Shown here: one piece after another, positions 43,601 through 51,885 of the stretch
Numbering within the stretch: the stretch's first letter is position 1
Layout of the letters: each line of letters starts with the position of its first letter
Assembly: GCA_009746045.1 (NCBI GenBank)
Contig: RPFO01000648.1
Location: 1,100,021 to 1,164,020, forward strand
Reading direction: 5' to 3'
DNA from: Mesostigma viride
Taxonomy: Eukaryota > Streptophyta > Mesostigmatophyceae > Mesostigmatales > Mesostigmataceae
Length of the DNA: 64,000 bases
Notes under the pieces: generated by a model
Databases searched by the model: none
What the model was told of the DNA's origin: nothing
The model's input: only the letters and a program-made list of their open reading frames with translations
Made by a program: the position numbers and the translations under genes

Positions 43601-45664
43601 CAGTTTTCTCGGCATGATATGGTGCATAGGGCAGGACGCGGCGCATGGGTTAGTTACACATTGCATGCTGGGTACACTCGTTACTGGACCAGAAAGGTCC
43701 ATTAGCCGCCTCTAGTCATATCACCAGTTTGTAGTTGATTTAACTCATTGGTATGAGTGCCATCGCCATGCTTGGCTCGCTGCCACGCATGCGAGTAAGG
43801 ATGGCTATCAAATTTGCGATTATCGTGCCTGTGCAGGTGTACGTTCGGCGGTTTGCTTTTCTTTAACCAAAAGATAGTATTTCCAATTATAACAGAAGAC
43901 TGCACTCGCCTTTTTTCCTTTGTATGGTGTTATCACCTCCTTTTCTCCACGTCGTGAATGCCTTGGTCGACTGCGCAGGTGTACGTCCAGCTATTTGGGT
44001 CCCAGGCCGCCCCCACGGGCCAGATCTGGCTTGATGCGACCAAGAAACAGTTCGAGCGCAATGACCTGGACGAATTCACCATCACCGCCCCTAATGTGGG
44101 GGAAATACAGAAACTTAGGTGAGCGAAGAAGGGAGGCGGTCCCAAGGTGTTTAGAGGGGAGGAGGGGAGGAGGGGAGGAGGAGGAGAGGGAGGAGGGGAG
44201 GAGGGAGGAGGGAGGAGGGGAGGAGGGGAGGAGGGGAGGAGGGGAGGAGGGGAGGGGAGGAGGGAGGAGGAGGGAGGAGGGGAGGAGGGGAGGAGGGGAG
44301 GAGGGGAGGAGGGGAGGAGGGGAGGAGGGGAGGAGGGGAGGAGGGGAGGAGGGGAGGAGGGGAGGAGGGGAGGAGGGGAGGAGGGGAGGAGGGGAGGAGG
44401 GGAGGAGGGGAGGGGAGGAGGGGAGGAGGGGAGGGGAGGAGGAGGAGGAGAGGGAGGAGAGGAGGGGAGGAGGGAGGAGGGGAGGAGGGGAGGAGGGGAG
44501 GAGGGGAGGAGGGGAGGAGGGGAGGAGGGAGGAGGGAGGAGGGGAGGAGGGGAGGAGGGGAGGAGGGGAGGAGGGGAGGAGGGAGGGCGGTGGGGCCATG
44601 GGTGGGTTGGGGTTGGAGGTTGGGCAGTAGGGGGTGGGAAGTGGGTTTCCATGAATATGACGGCTGTTCATAGTACAGTCATTCCAGCGTTAAGTTACGA
44701 TAGCCGCCAAATTCTTGGCGTCGTAACTTAACGCGGGAACGTAACTTAACGGTAGAATTTGGCTAGCAGCCCACCCCCTCCTACTCTGACGGACTTTTAC
44801 ACGGCATTCGACAGCTCTCGTCAAGCCCGATTCAGCTGCAGCATCAAGGGCGCTCAAAGTATGGGATTTCGTTCCATTTCTGGATGCGGCGAGGCTGGGC
44901 GCTGCGGGATGCTCTGGTGATAGGCTGATAGCGAGGATGCGCAGCTGCGACTTTGCTAGTTCACCTCAGTTCAGATCCGGCTGAGCTGTTCATCCTGCCG
45001 TAGCCTGGCGTGAGCTATGTTCTGTGACGCAGTGTTCTGTGTTCCGGAAATCCGGGTTCCCTGCCAAGCTCGGCCTAATTACCACTAATCAATAGTGGAG
45101 ACTGGAGTATTCAGCATGGCCTATTCAGCTATCTATACAAACTGTAACGTCACAATCATAGTTAGATAGAGTCGTCTCACAGACCTCACTTAGCTATCAG
45201 CATAGCGGGTCCCCTATTCCGGAGTCCGGACGTCCGGACTTGGCCAAAACGGCCTCCTCCGCAGCCAAAAGTAGCCTGACGCCAGGCTGACGCCTACAGT
45301 TTGGCTCAATGCCGCGTTAAGTTACGATGGCACCCAGGCTTAAGTTGCGGTCGCCGCCCACACTTCGGCGTCGTAACTTAACGCAGGAACGTAACCTTAG
45401 AATCGTAACTTAACGCGGGAATGACTGTAGTATTGGATTTTCACTCCGCCACGTATCCCCCGGTAACCCCCGCCCCCCCGCCCCCCCGCCCCCCCTTTTT
45501 GCAGGATTGGTCATGACAACTCTGGGATGGGCCCCGGGTGGTTCCTGGACTACGTCCAGATTCGTGACGCATCCAGCGGCGCCACATGGCGCTTCCCCTG
45601 CCACCGCTGGCTGGACAAGAAGGAGGAGGACGGGGCCATCGAGAGGGAACTGGTCCCAGCGTAG
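19502..45664 (+). CDS. Multi-PLAT domain protein, 3' sixteen exons
   Basis: PLAT (LH2) domains are beta-sandwich modules that bind lipids or proteins, often with Ca2+. Chains of them occur in LOXHD1-like proteins. Sixteen exons: 19502-19704, 22741-22808, 23030-23169, 24306-24475, 25751-25818, 26743-26882, 28267-28436, 30446-30513, 30906-31045, 31687-31931, 38165-38232, 40332-40471, 41112-41460, 42617-42684, 43979-44118, 45505-45664. They give about 779 residues: the last third of one PLAT domain, then five whole domains of 126 residues, some with Ala/Gly/Pro-rich linkers. Each domain reads through [44 protein letters not shown] and WRFPC. All junctions are GT-AG and phase-consistent except the end of the exon at 41112. 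The stop is TAG at 45662-45664 and TGTAA is at 45909. The 5' end, any signal peptide and the promoter are outside the window. Confidence 0.85.
20011..20262 (+). repeat. 70 bp minisatellite, about 3.6 copies
   Basis: Units begin AGCTGCC at 20011, 20081, 20151 and 20221. In the C1-A2 intron. Confidence 0.9.
20461..20850 (+). repeat. 66 bp minisatellite, 6 copies
   Basis: GAGAGGCCATATAGAGAGAG recurs at 20491, 20557, 20623, 20689, 20755 and 20825. The last step is 70 because of an extra AGAG. Confidence 0.9.
21054..22118 (+). repeat. 60 bp minisatellite, about 18 copies
   Basis: Unit TGGAATGCACGCAAGCGATA... repeats every 60 bp with few differences. Because 60 is a multiple of 3 and the unit lacks stops in several frames, long open frames appear on both strands. 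They are not genes. Confidence 0.95.
22741..22808 (+). CDS. PLAT domain 2, first exon (A2)
   Basis: Acceptor AACACAG, then [23 protein letters not shown] with donor AAG|GTGAGG. 68 nt, phase 1 in and phase 0 out. A decayed copy of the exon end lies at about 22880-22914. Confidence 0.85.
23030..23169 (+). CDS. PLAT domain 2, second exon (B2)
   Basis: GCGCAG|GTCTAC... encodes [19 protein letters not shown] then FERNDLDEF. 140 nt, ending AG|GTGGGT in phase 2. Confidence 0.88.
23330..23727 (+). repeat. G-rich hexamer tract (GGGCGG then GGGCGT)
   Basis: About 400 bp in the B2-C2 intron. 23330-23577 is mainly GGCGGG, and 23578-23727 is about 24 tandem GGGCGT. The plus strand, which is the RNA-like strand, is densely G4-capable. 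The RG, VG and AW poly-dipeptide frames are artefacts of the repeat. Confidence 0.95.
24306..24475 (+). CDS. PLAT domain 2, third exon (C2)
   Basis: TTGCAG|GATTGGCCACGAC, encoding [19 protein letters not shown] and WRFPCTRW. 170 nt, donor GGAG|GTGAGG in phase 1. Confidence 0.9.
24873..24986 (+). repeat. 28 bp tandem repeat, 4 copies
   Basis: GCAGATAGCTCAATACTGCA at 24873, 24901, 24929 and 24957. Confidence 0.92.
25751..25818 (+). CDS. PLAT domain 3, first exon (A3)
   Basis: TTTGCAG|GCCCACTCACC, encoding [19 protein letters not shown] and TDAR; donor AGG|GTGAGT. 68 nt. The exon end and donor are then repeated four times at 98 bp spacing. Confidence 0.9.
25811..26180 (+). repeat. 98 bp repeat that duplicates the A3 splice donor
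   Basis: ACGCCAGGGTGAGT occurs at 25811 (true donor), 25909, 26007 and 26105. Each unit also carries GAGGGTGCAGATGAGG, which follows the donor after other A exons. Four near-identical donors are therefore available. Confidence 0.9.
26240..26355 (+). repeat. Short tandem repeat, about 3 copies of 40-odd bp
   Basis: Imperfect copies of TTACAGCGGTTGCCTTGCC preceded by a run of G. Confidence 0.75.
26743..26882 (+). CDS. PLAT domain 3, second exon (B3)
   Basis: GCGCAG|GTGTACATCC, encoding [19 protein letters not shown] and FERNELDEF. 140 nt, donor CG|GTGGGT. Confidence 0.9.
27689..27857 (+). repeat. 33 bp tandem repeat, 5 copies
   Basis: TTTTACAACATGTACAGCTT followed by CTCTGAGGAC, repeated in the B3-C3 intron. 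Confidence 0.9.
28267..28436 (+). CDS. PLAT domain 3, third exon (C3)
   Basis: A long C tract, then TTGCAG|GATTGGCC. Encodes [19 protein letters not shown] and WRFPCARW. 170 nt, donor GGAG|GTGAGG. Confidence 0.9.
29640..30160 (+). repeat. 34 bp minisatellite, about 15 copies
   Basis: Unit GTGTTGGCTTATTGGTGGCA followed by CATATTTGTGGCAA, in the C3-A4 intron. A 34 bp period rotates through three frames, which creates hydrophobic-looking false ORFs. Confidence 0.92.
30446..30513 (+). CDS. PLAT domain 4, first exon (A4)
   Basis: TTTGCAG|GCCCACTCACC, ending GACGCCAGG|GTGAGT. A relic exon end with a donor (ACGCCAAG|GTGGGC) lies at 30617, 104 bp on. Confidence 0.9.
30906..31045 (+). CDS. PLAT domain 4, second exon (B4)
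   Basis: GCGCAG|GTGTACGTCC, encoding [19 protein letters not shown] and FERNDLDEF. 140 nt, donor CG|GTGCGC. Confidence 0.9.
31345..31612 (+). repeat. 33 bp tandem repeat, 8 copies
   Basis: TGTCGATAGTTACCTTCTAT followed by TTACCATCCAGTC, upstream of exon C4. Confidence 0.92.
31687..31931 (+). CDS. PLAT domain 4, third exon (C4)
   Basis: TTTCTCAG|CGTCGGCC, encoding [19 protein letters not shown] and WRFPCARW, then a Gly/Ala/Pro-rich linker after [11 protein letters not shown]. 245 nt, donor GGAG|GTCAGT in phase 1. Confidence 0.87.
31956..32466 (+). repeat. 32 bp minisatellite, 16 copies
   Basis: ATCATGATAGCTACGTGTAA followed by ATCAATTACTTA, at the start of the C4-A5 intron. Confidence 0.95.
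32520..37735 (+). repeat. 5.2 kb minisatellite of 74 bp and 39 bp units with ~1 kb higher-order repeat
   Basis: The long unit is 74 bp (starts CTTCTCATGGTTGGCTTTCA, ends ATGTTGGGTGAAG). The short unit is 39 bp (CTGCATGAGATAGTAGTAGT then AGAATGATGTTGGGTGAAG). The pattern of short units and base variants at 32812 recurs at 33817, 1005 bp later. The array fills most of a 6.2 kb intron. Confidence 0.95.
38165..38232 (+). CDS. PLAT domain 5, first exon (A5)
   Basis: GCGCAG|GCCCACTCACC, ending GACGCCAGG|GTGAGT. Relic exon ends follow at 38329 (CAAAG|GTGGTC) and 38427 (GCCAAG|GTGAGC), spaced 97 and 98 bp. Confidence 0.9.
39418..40203 (+). repeat. 18 bp minisatellite, over 40 copies
   Basis: Unit ATGATCCTTGATACTACT, with C/T and G/A variants. 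Open in several frames because 18 is a multiple of 3. Confidence 0.95.
40332..40471 (+). CDS. PLAT domain 5, second exon (B5)
   Basis: TGGACAG|GTGTACGTCC, encoding [19 protein letters not shown] and FERNDLDEF. 140 nt, donor CG|GTGCGT. It lies 128 bp after the 18 bp array. Confidence 0.9.
41112..41460 (+). CDS. PLAT domain 5, third exon (C5), 3' end uncertain
   Basis: CCCACAG|CGTCGGCC, encoding [19 protein letters not shown] and WRFPCHRW, then an Ala/Gln/Pro-rich linker. A 10-G run at about 41397-41406 disturbs the frame. As given, the reading runs VGHDN... to a TGA at 41464 with no good phase-1 donor except GTATCC at 41411. With one more G, the reading continues [19 protein letters not shown] and reaches a phase-1 donor, GCGG|GTGTGAG, at 41460. 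I took the second option; the first is possible. Confidence 0.65.
41625..41735 (+). repeat. 15 bp tandem repeat, about 7 copies
   Basis: GGGTGACTGTTAGCA repeated, in the C5-A6 intron. Confidence 0.88.
42254..42600 (+). repeat. 32 bp minisatellite, about 10 copies
   Basis: ATGTTGCATGCTCCCGGCCC followed by CCACTTGACCCC, ending 17 bp before the acceptor of exon A6. Minus-strand frames over it are artefacts. Confidence 0.95.
42617..42684 (+). CDS. PLAT domain 6, first exon (A6)
   Basis: CACCACAG|ACGCGCTGCGC, encoding [19 protein letters not shown] and TDAK; donor AAG|GTGAGG. A relic end CGTCTGCAACGCCGGCAGCC lies at 42781. Confidence 0.88.
43979..44118 (+). CDS. PLAT domain 6, second exon (B6)
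   Basis: GCGCAG|GTGTACGTCC, encoding [19 protein letters not shown] and FERNDLDEF. 140 nt, donor AG|GTGAGC. Confidence 0.9.
44150..44592 (+). repeat. 430 bp polypurine tract (GGGGAGGA)n
   Basis: The plus strand is only A and G throughout. It lies 30 bp after the B6 donor. Glu/Gly/Arg and Ser/Pro frames over it are artefacts. Confidence 0.95.
44676..45427. mobile_element. Tc1/mariner-type MITE, 752 bp
   Basis: Ends CAGTCATTCC and GGAATGACTG, flanked by TA on both sides (44674-44675, 45428-45429). Terminal inverted repeats extend through GCGTTAAGTTACGAT, and copies of the same motif recur inside both ends. No transposase. TACAGT...ACTGTA termini are usual for Tc1/mariner. Located in the last PLAT intron. 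Confidence 0.85.
45505..45664 (+). CDS. PLAT domain 6, third exon (C6), with stop
   Basis: TTTTTGCAG|GATTGGTCATGAC, encoding [19 protein letters not shown] and WRFPCHRW, ending LVPA and TAG. The protein ends just after the PLAT fold. Confidence 0.9.
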
Positions 45665-47157
45665 TGTGTCTGAGCTGGCCAGGTTGCCGCTTAATGTCTA
45701 CCAAATCAGGGGTTCACCTTTCATGGTAATTTTTCCTCTTGCACTTCATTTTTCCTCTTCTGCTTGAAGGTTTATCAACATTTCAATGGAATATCAACAT
45801 TTGGACTAAAGGCCCTTATTGACACCGACAGTGCACAAATCTCAAGCCGCAAAACAGCGTGTTGTTGGCAGTCTGCAAAACTGGCCTTGTTTGGGGAATG
45901 GCGGCAGGTGTAAGGAGCAAAGCGCTACAAGTTTCGTCCGGCCAGTTGGAACTGGCATGAATCATTGGTAGCCGTGCTCTGGCGCGGAAGGATGTGAGCA
46001 AGTGCAAGGCTGGCGAGGTTTAGTCGCCAATGATGAGAGAGCAGCACATTTCTGGATAACACGCGTGGATAACAGCTAGTTATGCAGATTCTCCACGCCG
46101 TAGTGCCATGGCGTGTCGGCTAGCTAGGTGGCCATGACATATATGCTGTCAACAGGGATAGATCTGAAAAAGCATTGTGCACATTGGTGATAGTTCATCT
46201 ATGCTGTGCGAAGGCGTGGGCACACCAAGCATCTGGTATTTGTTGTCTCATTCAATTGGAATTTGTATACAGGACAAGTACTTACTAGCTGACCTGCACC
46301 TGCTGGTAAGGCGGTAAATTTGCTCGTTGGAACTTGCGCTCCCGTAAAACATAGCATCGACCTTGACATTAAGTGAGACAAGTTTATTTTCATGTACAAT
46401 ATGCCCATATGTTTTCCTAGGTTCCTAAGCGCGTGACCATTCTGGCATGATTCAATTCACCACCCTATAAATTAGTATCTTAAAAAACAAGGAGCTCCTG
46501 AAGCTCATGCTTCAATAGCTCTTGAGATGTTGCACATATGTAGTTTGAAGCCACATGCAACAAATCAGCAAGGGCACCGGCCCATGCAAATGCCCCTTGA
46601 CAAGATAATTTCAGAGTCCTCCTGCATAGGGTCTTTCCTTGGCCAATTAATTAGGGGTCATGGCTTGGGGGACCAGAACTGAAAGCATGCTCAGGCTCTA
46701 AGCTCCCATGCCCACATGGACGTTTGCTAGTCCACCTCAATTCAAGTGAAGCAGGCGCCAGGTCGAGCGGGCGCCTATTTGTGCTAGTCGACGATCACCT
46801 CCTCCGCATAGATCGACATTGTTATCATGCACGCAACTTTGTTTACTGAAAACCTTTAAGCTGACGCGGCTTAAGATCCATCACAGGCAGTCCGGCAAGT
46901 GCTATATACATTGCCCTCGGTGGCATACTATGTTTAGCAGACCTGCGCGGAATCCGTCCCCTTGCGACGCAAGGGTTGCCCGGCGCTGCAAAACCTTAGG
47001 GCCATGGCCCCGCAGTTGCGACGAGCTGAGACAAAACACAGCTAGTATAAACATAGCCACAAAGCTTACATACACAGCAATCCATGCGCCGATGGGCCGC
47101 AGTTTATACACAATTTATACACATCCGCAATTTATACAAAGCAGCCTGCTCAGGCTC
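45665..47157 (+). other. 3' UTR of the PLAT gene and intergenic sequence
   Basis: TGTAA at 45909-45913 is the likely polyadenylation motif of the PLAT gene. On the minus strand TGTAA (plus TTACA, 47066-47070) is placed for the gene ending at 47158. I see no coding exon between. Confidence 0.6.
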
Positions 47158-49398
47158 TCATGACTGCTGGCCGGCACCAGCAGCAGCGCCCGGGCTGCTG
47201 GCCTTGTGGCCTGCGGTGGCAGGAGGCAGCACCCACACAAGCGACAGCAACACGGCCATGCCTAGCTCCGTGCCAAATAGATCGTGGCAGATGTGGAACA
47301 GCGGGTTGAGCAGCGGCGAACTCTCATGCGCGCGCAGCAACACGATGAACCCAAGGTTGACGCCGACGCCGAACAGCGGGAACAGCCACACACGCACGTC
47401 CGCCAGCAGCGCCATCATGCGCCGCGTCAGCACCGCAAACACGGCCGTCAGCACGAGGTGGATGGGCAGCTTGGTGCGCAGGCAGGTCTGGGCGCCCAGG
47501 TAGAGCATGGGGATGGAGGAAGCGGAGGACAGCAGAAACGCGTCGGTGGCGTGGTCGGCCAGGGATGTTGGTGCGCGTGCCGAGTAGGCGAGCAGCGCCA
47601 GGGAGGTGGCCAGTCCCTGGTAGAAGAGCCAGTTGAGCGCGTCCGCGGTGTCGTGGTATACCCAGCCTTGCGCCGAGTGCCAGCCGACCTGGAAGGGGGG
47701 TCGGTAATTGTGTTGTTTTGCCAGGGTAAGTGGGTGGGTGGATGGGTGGGCGGGCGGGCGGGTGGGTGGGCGGGCGGGTGGGCGAGCAGTTGGGTGGGCG
47801 GTTGGGTTGGTGGGCATTTGGGTGATTGATTGTGAGCGCACATACGTCGAAGACCCGCTTTCACAACTGTAATTGGTTAATCATTATCCTGGTTAATAAC
47901 TAACCAATGGTTAGTCGTTCTCATGGTTAATAACTAACCAATGGTTAATCATTCTCCTTGCTAATAACTAACCAATGGTTTATCATTCTCCTGGCTAATA
48001 ACTAACCAATGGTTAATCATTCTCCTGGCTAATAACTAACCAATTGTTAATCATTCTCCTGGCTAATAACTAACCAATGGTTAATCATTCTCCTGGCTAA
48101 TAACTAACCAATGGTTAATCATTCTCCTGGCTAATAACTAACCAATGGTGAAACATTCTCCTGGTATCGGTCACACTACACTGTGTAGGCATGCAATGCT
48201 CACACGGGTCATACTGCACCCACAGGGTATGCCGGATCGTTTCGACGGGTCCGATTGTGCACCCTGTGGCATGAGGGACAGGGGTGGCCTCTGCCCCCTT
48301 CCCGTCGTGCACACTCATGCATCCACGCACATGGACATCTGCAATCACACCCACCCACCCATCAAAACCCCCAGTGCCCCTGCCCGCCACCCGCCCGCCC
48401 GCCCGCCCGGCGCCCGCCCGCCAATACCTGTGATATTCTATTCTATTCTCTGTGATCACACCCACACCCACACAGGCACATACTGGTTCCGCCCCGCCAT
48501 CAAGGCTTCACAAACACACAATCAACACCCACAAATTCATATTGCGATGTAAGACAGATTATTCCGGCATTCGCACCCGCTCCCCTGGCAATTCCCTTTA
48601 TGGTGACCGCACATGAGACCCGACAGCAGAAGCGTGGCTCAAACCCATCCATCAGGAAACACGCGACGCTGTCGTCTATTGTGACAAACGATTATTCTGG
48701 CGCATAGAACCACAAAACTACCCACCCTATGATCATTCTGGCGCACACAACCACAAAACTACCCACCCAAAAACTATTCTGGCGCACACAACCACACAGT
48801 ACCCCACTACCCAAAGACGCAACCACCCACAAACCCTACACCCACCCACCTCGGCCGCGATCCCTGTCATCATGGCCGCAAGCGCCAGCTGAGGCAGCAG
48901 CCGCTGGTCGCGCGCGCCCGCCGCCACTAGTGCATCGTGGCGTTGCTGGAAAACAAACATGCCAGATGCTAGCAGAGGGAGCGAGGCCAGGTGCGCCGCC
49001 AGCAGCGCGCACTGGACACCTGGCGGCGCGCGGGTGGCCCCACCAACTGTTGTCGCGCTGGCGAGGGAGCCAGCTGCGGCCGCAGATGCTGCTGCTGATG
49101 TCAGCGCTCCTGTGGTTACACCAGCGTTGACCTTATTGACCGTATTGACTTGGTTGACAACGGTGTTGATGGCATGACGGTCGATAAGGGTGGCCAGGGC
49201 GGCGAGGCATGTGGCGGATGCCACAGTCAAGGCGAGGCGAGGGATCAACCGTTGCCACAGGTGCAGCACGGGGAAAGGGTCCCTGGAGCGCCCATCAGGG
49301 TTGAGGTTGGTACCGACGGTGGCGGGGCGATGATGATCGACCTCATTGGTTGCGAGCAATGATGTATTACTGCCTTGAAGCGGTTGCATCGCGGACAT
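47158..49398 (-). CDS. Multi-pass membrane protein of unknown function, two exons
   Basis: Exon 1 is 49398-48850 and exon 2 is 47688-47158. The junction is phase 0: IAAE, donor GTGGGT, acceptor CCAG, VGWHSAQGWVY. Together they give 359 residues. The Met at 49398 (MSAMQPLQG) was chosen because the 56 codons upstream in frame look unlike the rest; a start at 49566 is possible. Hydrophobic segments include one near RLALTVASATCLAALATLI, one near LASLPLLASGMFVF, one spanning the splice site, and three or four in exon 2, ending LGMAVLLSLVWVLPP. I recognise no family. The 1161 bp intron contains a 34 bp minisatellite. Confidence 0.65.
47880..48165 (+). repeat. 34 bp minisatellite, 8 copies
   Basis: CTGGCTAATAACTAACCAAT followed by GGTTAATCATTCTC, inside the intron of the minus-strand membrane protein gene. 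Confidence 0.93.
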
Positions 49399-51279
49399 AA
49401 CGCATAGTCTCCTCGGTTGGATGCCACGGTGCCACCATGTGGGTGGCAAGGGAGGTCTGCTCTTTCTCTGCAGGGTCCAACGGAAGGAACCGGGTGGAAC
49501 CCTGGCAGCCACACGCCGACCTGCAGGGTGGATCGAAGGTAATGTCCCGAAAGCGTACAAAGGCACGCGTCGGATTCAAGTTCCAACGTGCATAAACTCG
49601 CTGCTGAACGGACAGTGCTTTGTGGCATATCAAAAGCTCTATAACCGCGCTATTGTAGATCTACCTATCAAACCCTAATCGCAGAGAGGCAAACACCAAC
49701 CCAAATTCAAGCCACGTTCATCAAGCGAATTACATGCGGCCATCCAGTACAACTCCAAAAGTGATTTTACAAGGTTCGGCAAGGAATTTGTTGTCGACAG
49801 TGGCCGCTCTTTTGAAGAAGAGGATAAAACGCGTCCAATTAACTTCCCTGAGTTCAACTGTGGCGGCGGCCCACAACCCAAAATGACAGCGCTTGTAGCA
49901 AGCGATTCTTGTGCAACGAAACCTCGAGCAAGGTTTACCGACATCTATGTGAATCTTCTAACAGAAGAAACCGAGTTCGGTTGCTTTCGTTTCAGAAGAG
50001 CGGGTAGCTCGTTATCGAGAGACAGCCAGGAATATGCGCCTCTCATTTCAATCAGTCACCTCTCTCCAAGCGTCATTAGCGGGTGATTTTGCGCTAGTGT
50101 AAGCACGGATCTATCCGGCATGGTTGCCTGTCTAGTCGCCACGTGTTTCGCCGGAAATGTGGCAAGAAACAACAGCAGCGTCAAGGCAGCGTTGCGAATA
50201 ATTGCTGACTGCTGAACATGCTGAGCGGCTGCGCGTAATTCTGGTATCATTCTGTAACGTATTGTAGCATTTTTTGTTCGGAGTACATTACTGTAGATTA
50301 CTGTGCCTTTTGTCTCGTGCCTCTCGTTGAGACTGGCGGGTGGGTGGGGTGGCCCGTGGCCACTGGCCACCTTGCAAAATTCAGGCATTGAACGCACTGT
50401 ACTGTAGCGTGGTTTTACCAGTTCCTACAGTGCTGCTGACTGCGGCGTGGGACACAACAACAACAACAACAATAACAGTACTGCACGCGGACTGAGACTA
50501 CAGTAAATTGGCAGGTCGCCCCGCAGGTACAACAGGCGCTTTATTAAAGCCTTGACAAGGCTTGCCACGCCTGACGCCAAGGAGTGCAACCCCCTGGGAA
50601 AATCTATTTGTCTCGGCTAATTTCGCCACGTGGCAAGAAACGCAGCGCGCCACCGCAAGGGACCGACGAATGCTGGCAAGCCAAGAAGAGCAAGCTGCTT
50701 GTTGCGTGGTTCCGACTTGAGGACAGGACACATGGCAGGGCGATGCTTTTCAGCTGCGATGCCAAGTCATACCACTTGCTTACGTGGCCTCCACAGAAAT
50801 GCTGACTCACGTCCTTGTGTGACGCAAATCTCAGAGCTGCTTGCGTCCACCGCTCGCTGGGCGGAACGGTTGGTTGTTTCCCGCCAATTGCTCGCAATAA
50901 AAACATCGGCTAACTAACGCGAGAATGTTCTCCATGAAGGTAGCGTATGGTGTAACGTACTGTGGAAATTATCGCGACGTGCGCAACACGTAGCCTTAGC
51001 TTTTCGCACTATTATGGGACGACGTCTCCTCTGCGAGACGCTGGCTATTGTTCGGTCTGCATGCATCGGTCTCCCACTCTGCCCCGGGTTAGCTTACTTG
51101 ATGGCCTTCATGTGACATACAACGCGCGTCGGTTGGGAATTGAAAGGAAAAAAAGCTTCTGGGCTTCAAGAGGGCTCTCTGTGAGGCATCCCGTCGGACG
51201 GTCTGTATGGCGTACACGTGGAAATAGCCGAGCGGGCCCTTACGACATTCGTTTCGGGCGCGTTGCGTCTATCGAGAGC
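49399..51279. other. Intergenic region between two divergent genes
   Basis: Presumed to hold the promoters of the minus gene (starting 49398) and the plus gene (starting 51280). No exon I can support and no clear TATA box. Confidence 0.4.
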
Positions 51280-51885
51280 ATGCCCACAACGTCTCAACTT
51301 CACCTTCACAAAACCGATGAGGGTGATGTGGCTAGTCGGTCGCATGCGGGGATCGAGGACGCACCGGCTGGCGAGCACGCTGGCCCACTGCACCCACCGC
51401 CGCAGCATGGGCAGTTCCCCGACCCTGCCTGGCAAGGCCGGGTGCAGTTCTACGAACTTGTCTTCGGAAGCTGGCTGGCATACGCCTTTTTGGTCCTGAT
51501 GTGGCAGCTGGGGCTGGGCGTTCAGCTCGCCGAGTGGAAGTACATCTCGATCACGTTCCTGGGTGCCAGCTTCTACCTGGTAAATCACTACTTCCAGAAC
51601 GCGTGGTTCCATTCCTACGTGCTGAACGCCTACTCTCTCATCTTCTTCTTGTTGTACGTGACGATCGGGACTTATGAGCGGGGCGACCTGGGCATATTGT
51701 GGGACGCGGGCGTCATCCTCTCCTGCTTCGCCTTTGTGGTGGCGTTCATCGCGTTTGAAAGCATTGCCCGCGTGGGGGTGTCCCGCTTCGATCTGCACGA
51801 GTTCTGGTTCATGCTGGCGTCCTATTTCGGGTTTGCCGCCTTGATATACTGGCGTGCCAATGCTGGCGTTGTGTCCAGTTCATAG
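51280..51885 (+). CDS. Five-segment membrane protein of unknown function
   Basis: 201 codons from ATG at 51280. The frame is open upstream to 50962, with another ATG at 51061, but sequence before 51280 has lower GC and looks non-coding. After a hydrophilic N-terminus of about 55 residues come five hydrophobic segments: around ELVFGSWLAYAFLVLMW, YISITFLGASFYLV, LNAYSLIFFLLYVTIG, GVILSCFAFVVAFIAF and FWFMLASYFGFAALIYW. It ends VVSSS and TAG. Many aromatic residues and a YLVNHYFQNAWFHSY loop between segments 2 and 3. No family is recognised. It appears to be a single exon, with TGTAA at 52304 as a possible polyadenylation motif. Confidence 0.6.
   Translation: MPTTSQLHLHKTDEGDVASRSHAGIEDAPAGEHAGPLHPPPQHGQFPDPAWQGRVQFYELVFGSWLAYAFLVLMWQLGLGVQLAEWKYISITFLGASFYLVNHYFQNAWFHSYVLNAYSLIFFLLYVTIGTYERGDLGILWDAGVILSCFAFVVAFIAFESIARVGVSRFDLHEFWFMLASYFGFAALIYWRANAGVVSSS

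Noticed and set aside
43920-44731. Glu/Gly/Arg-rich and Pro/Ser-rich frames
   Set aside because: Read-out of the polypurine tract next to PLAT exon B6.
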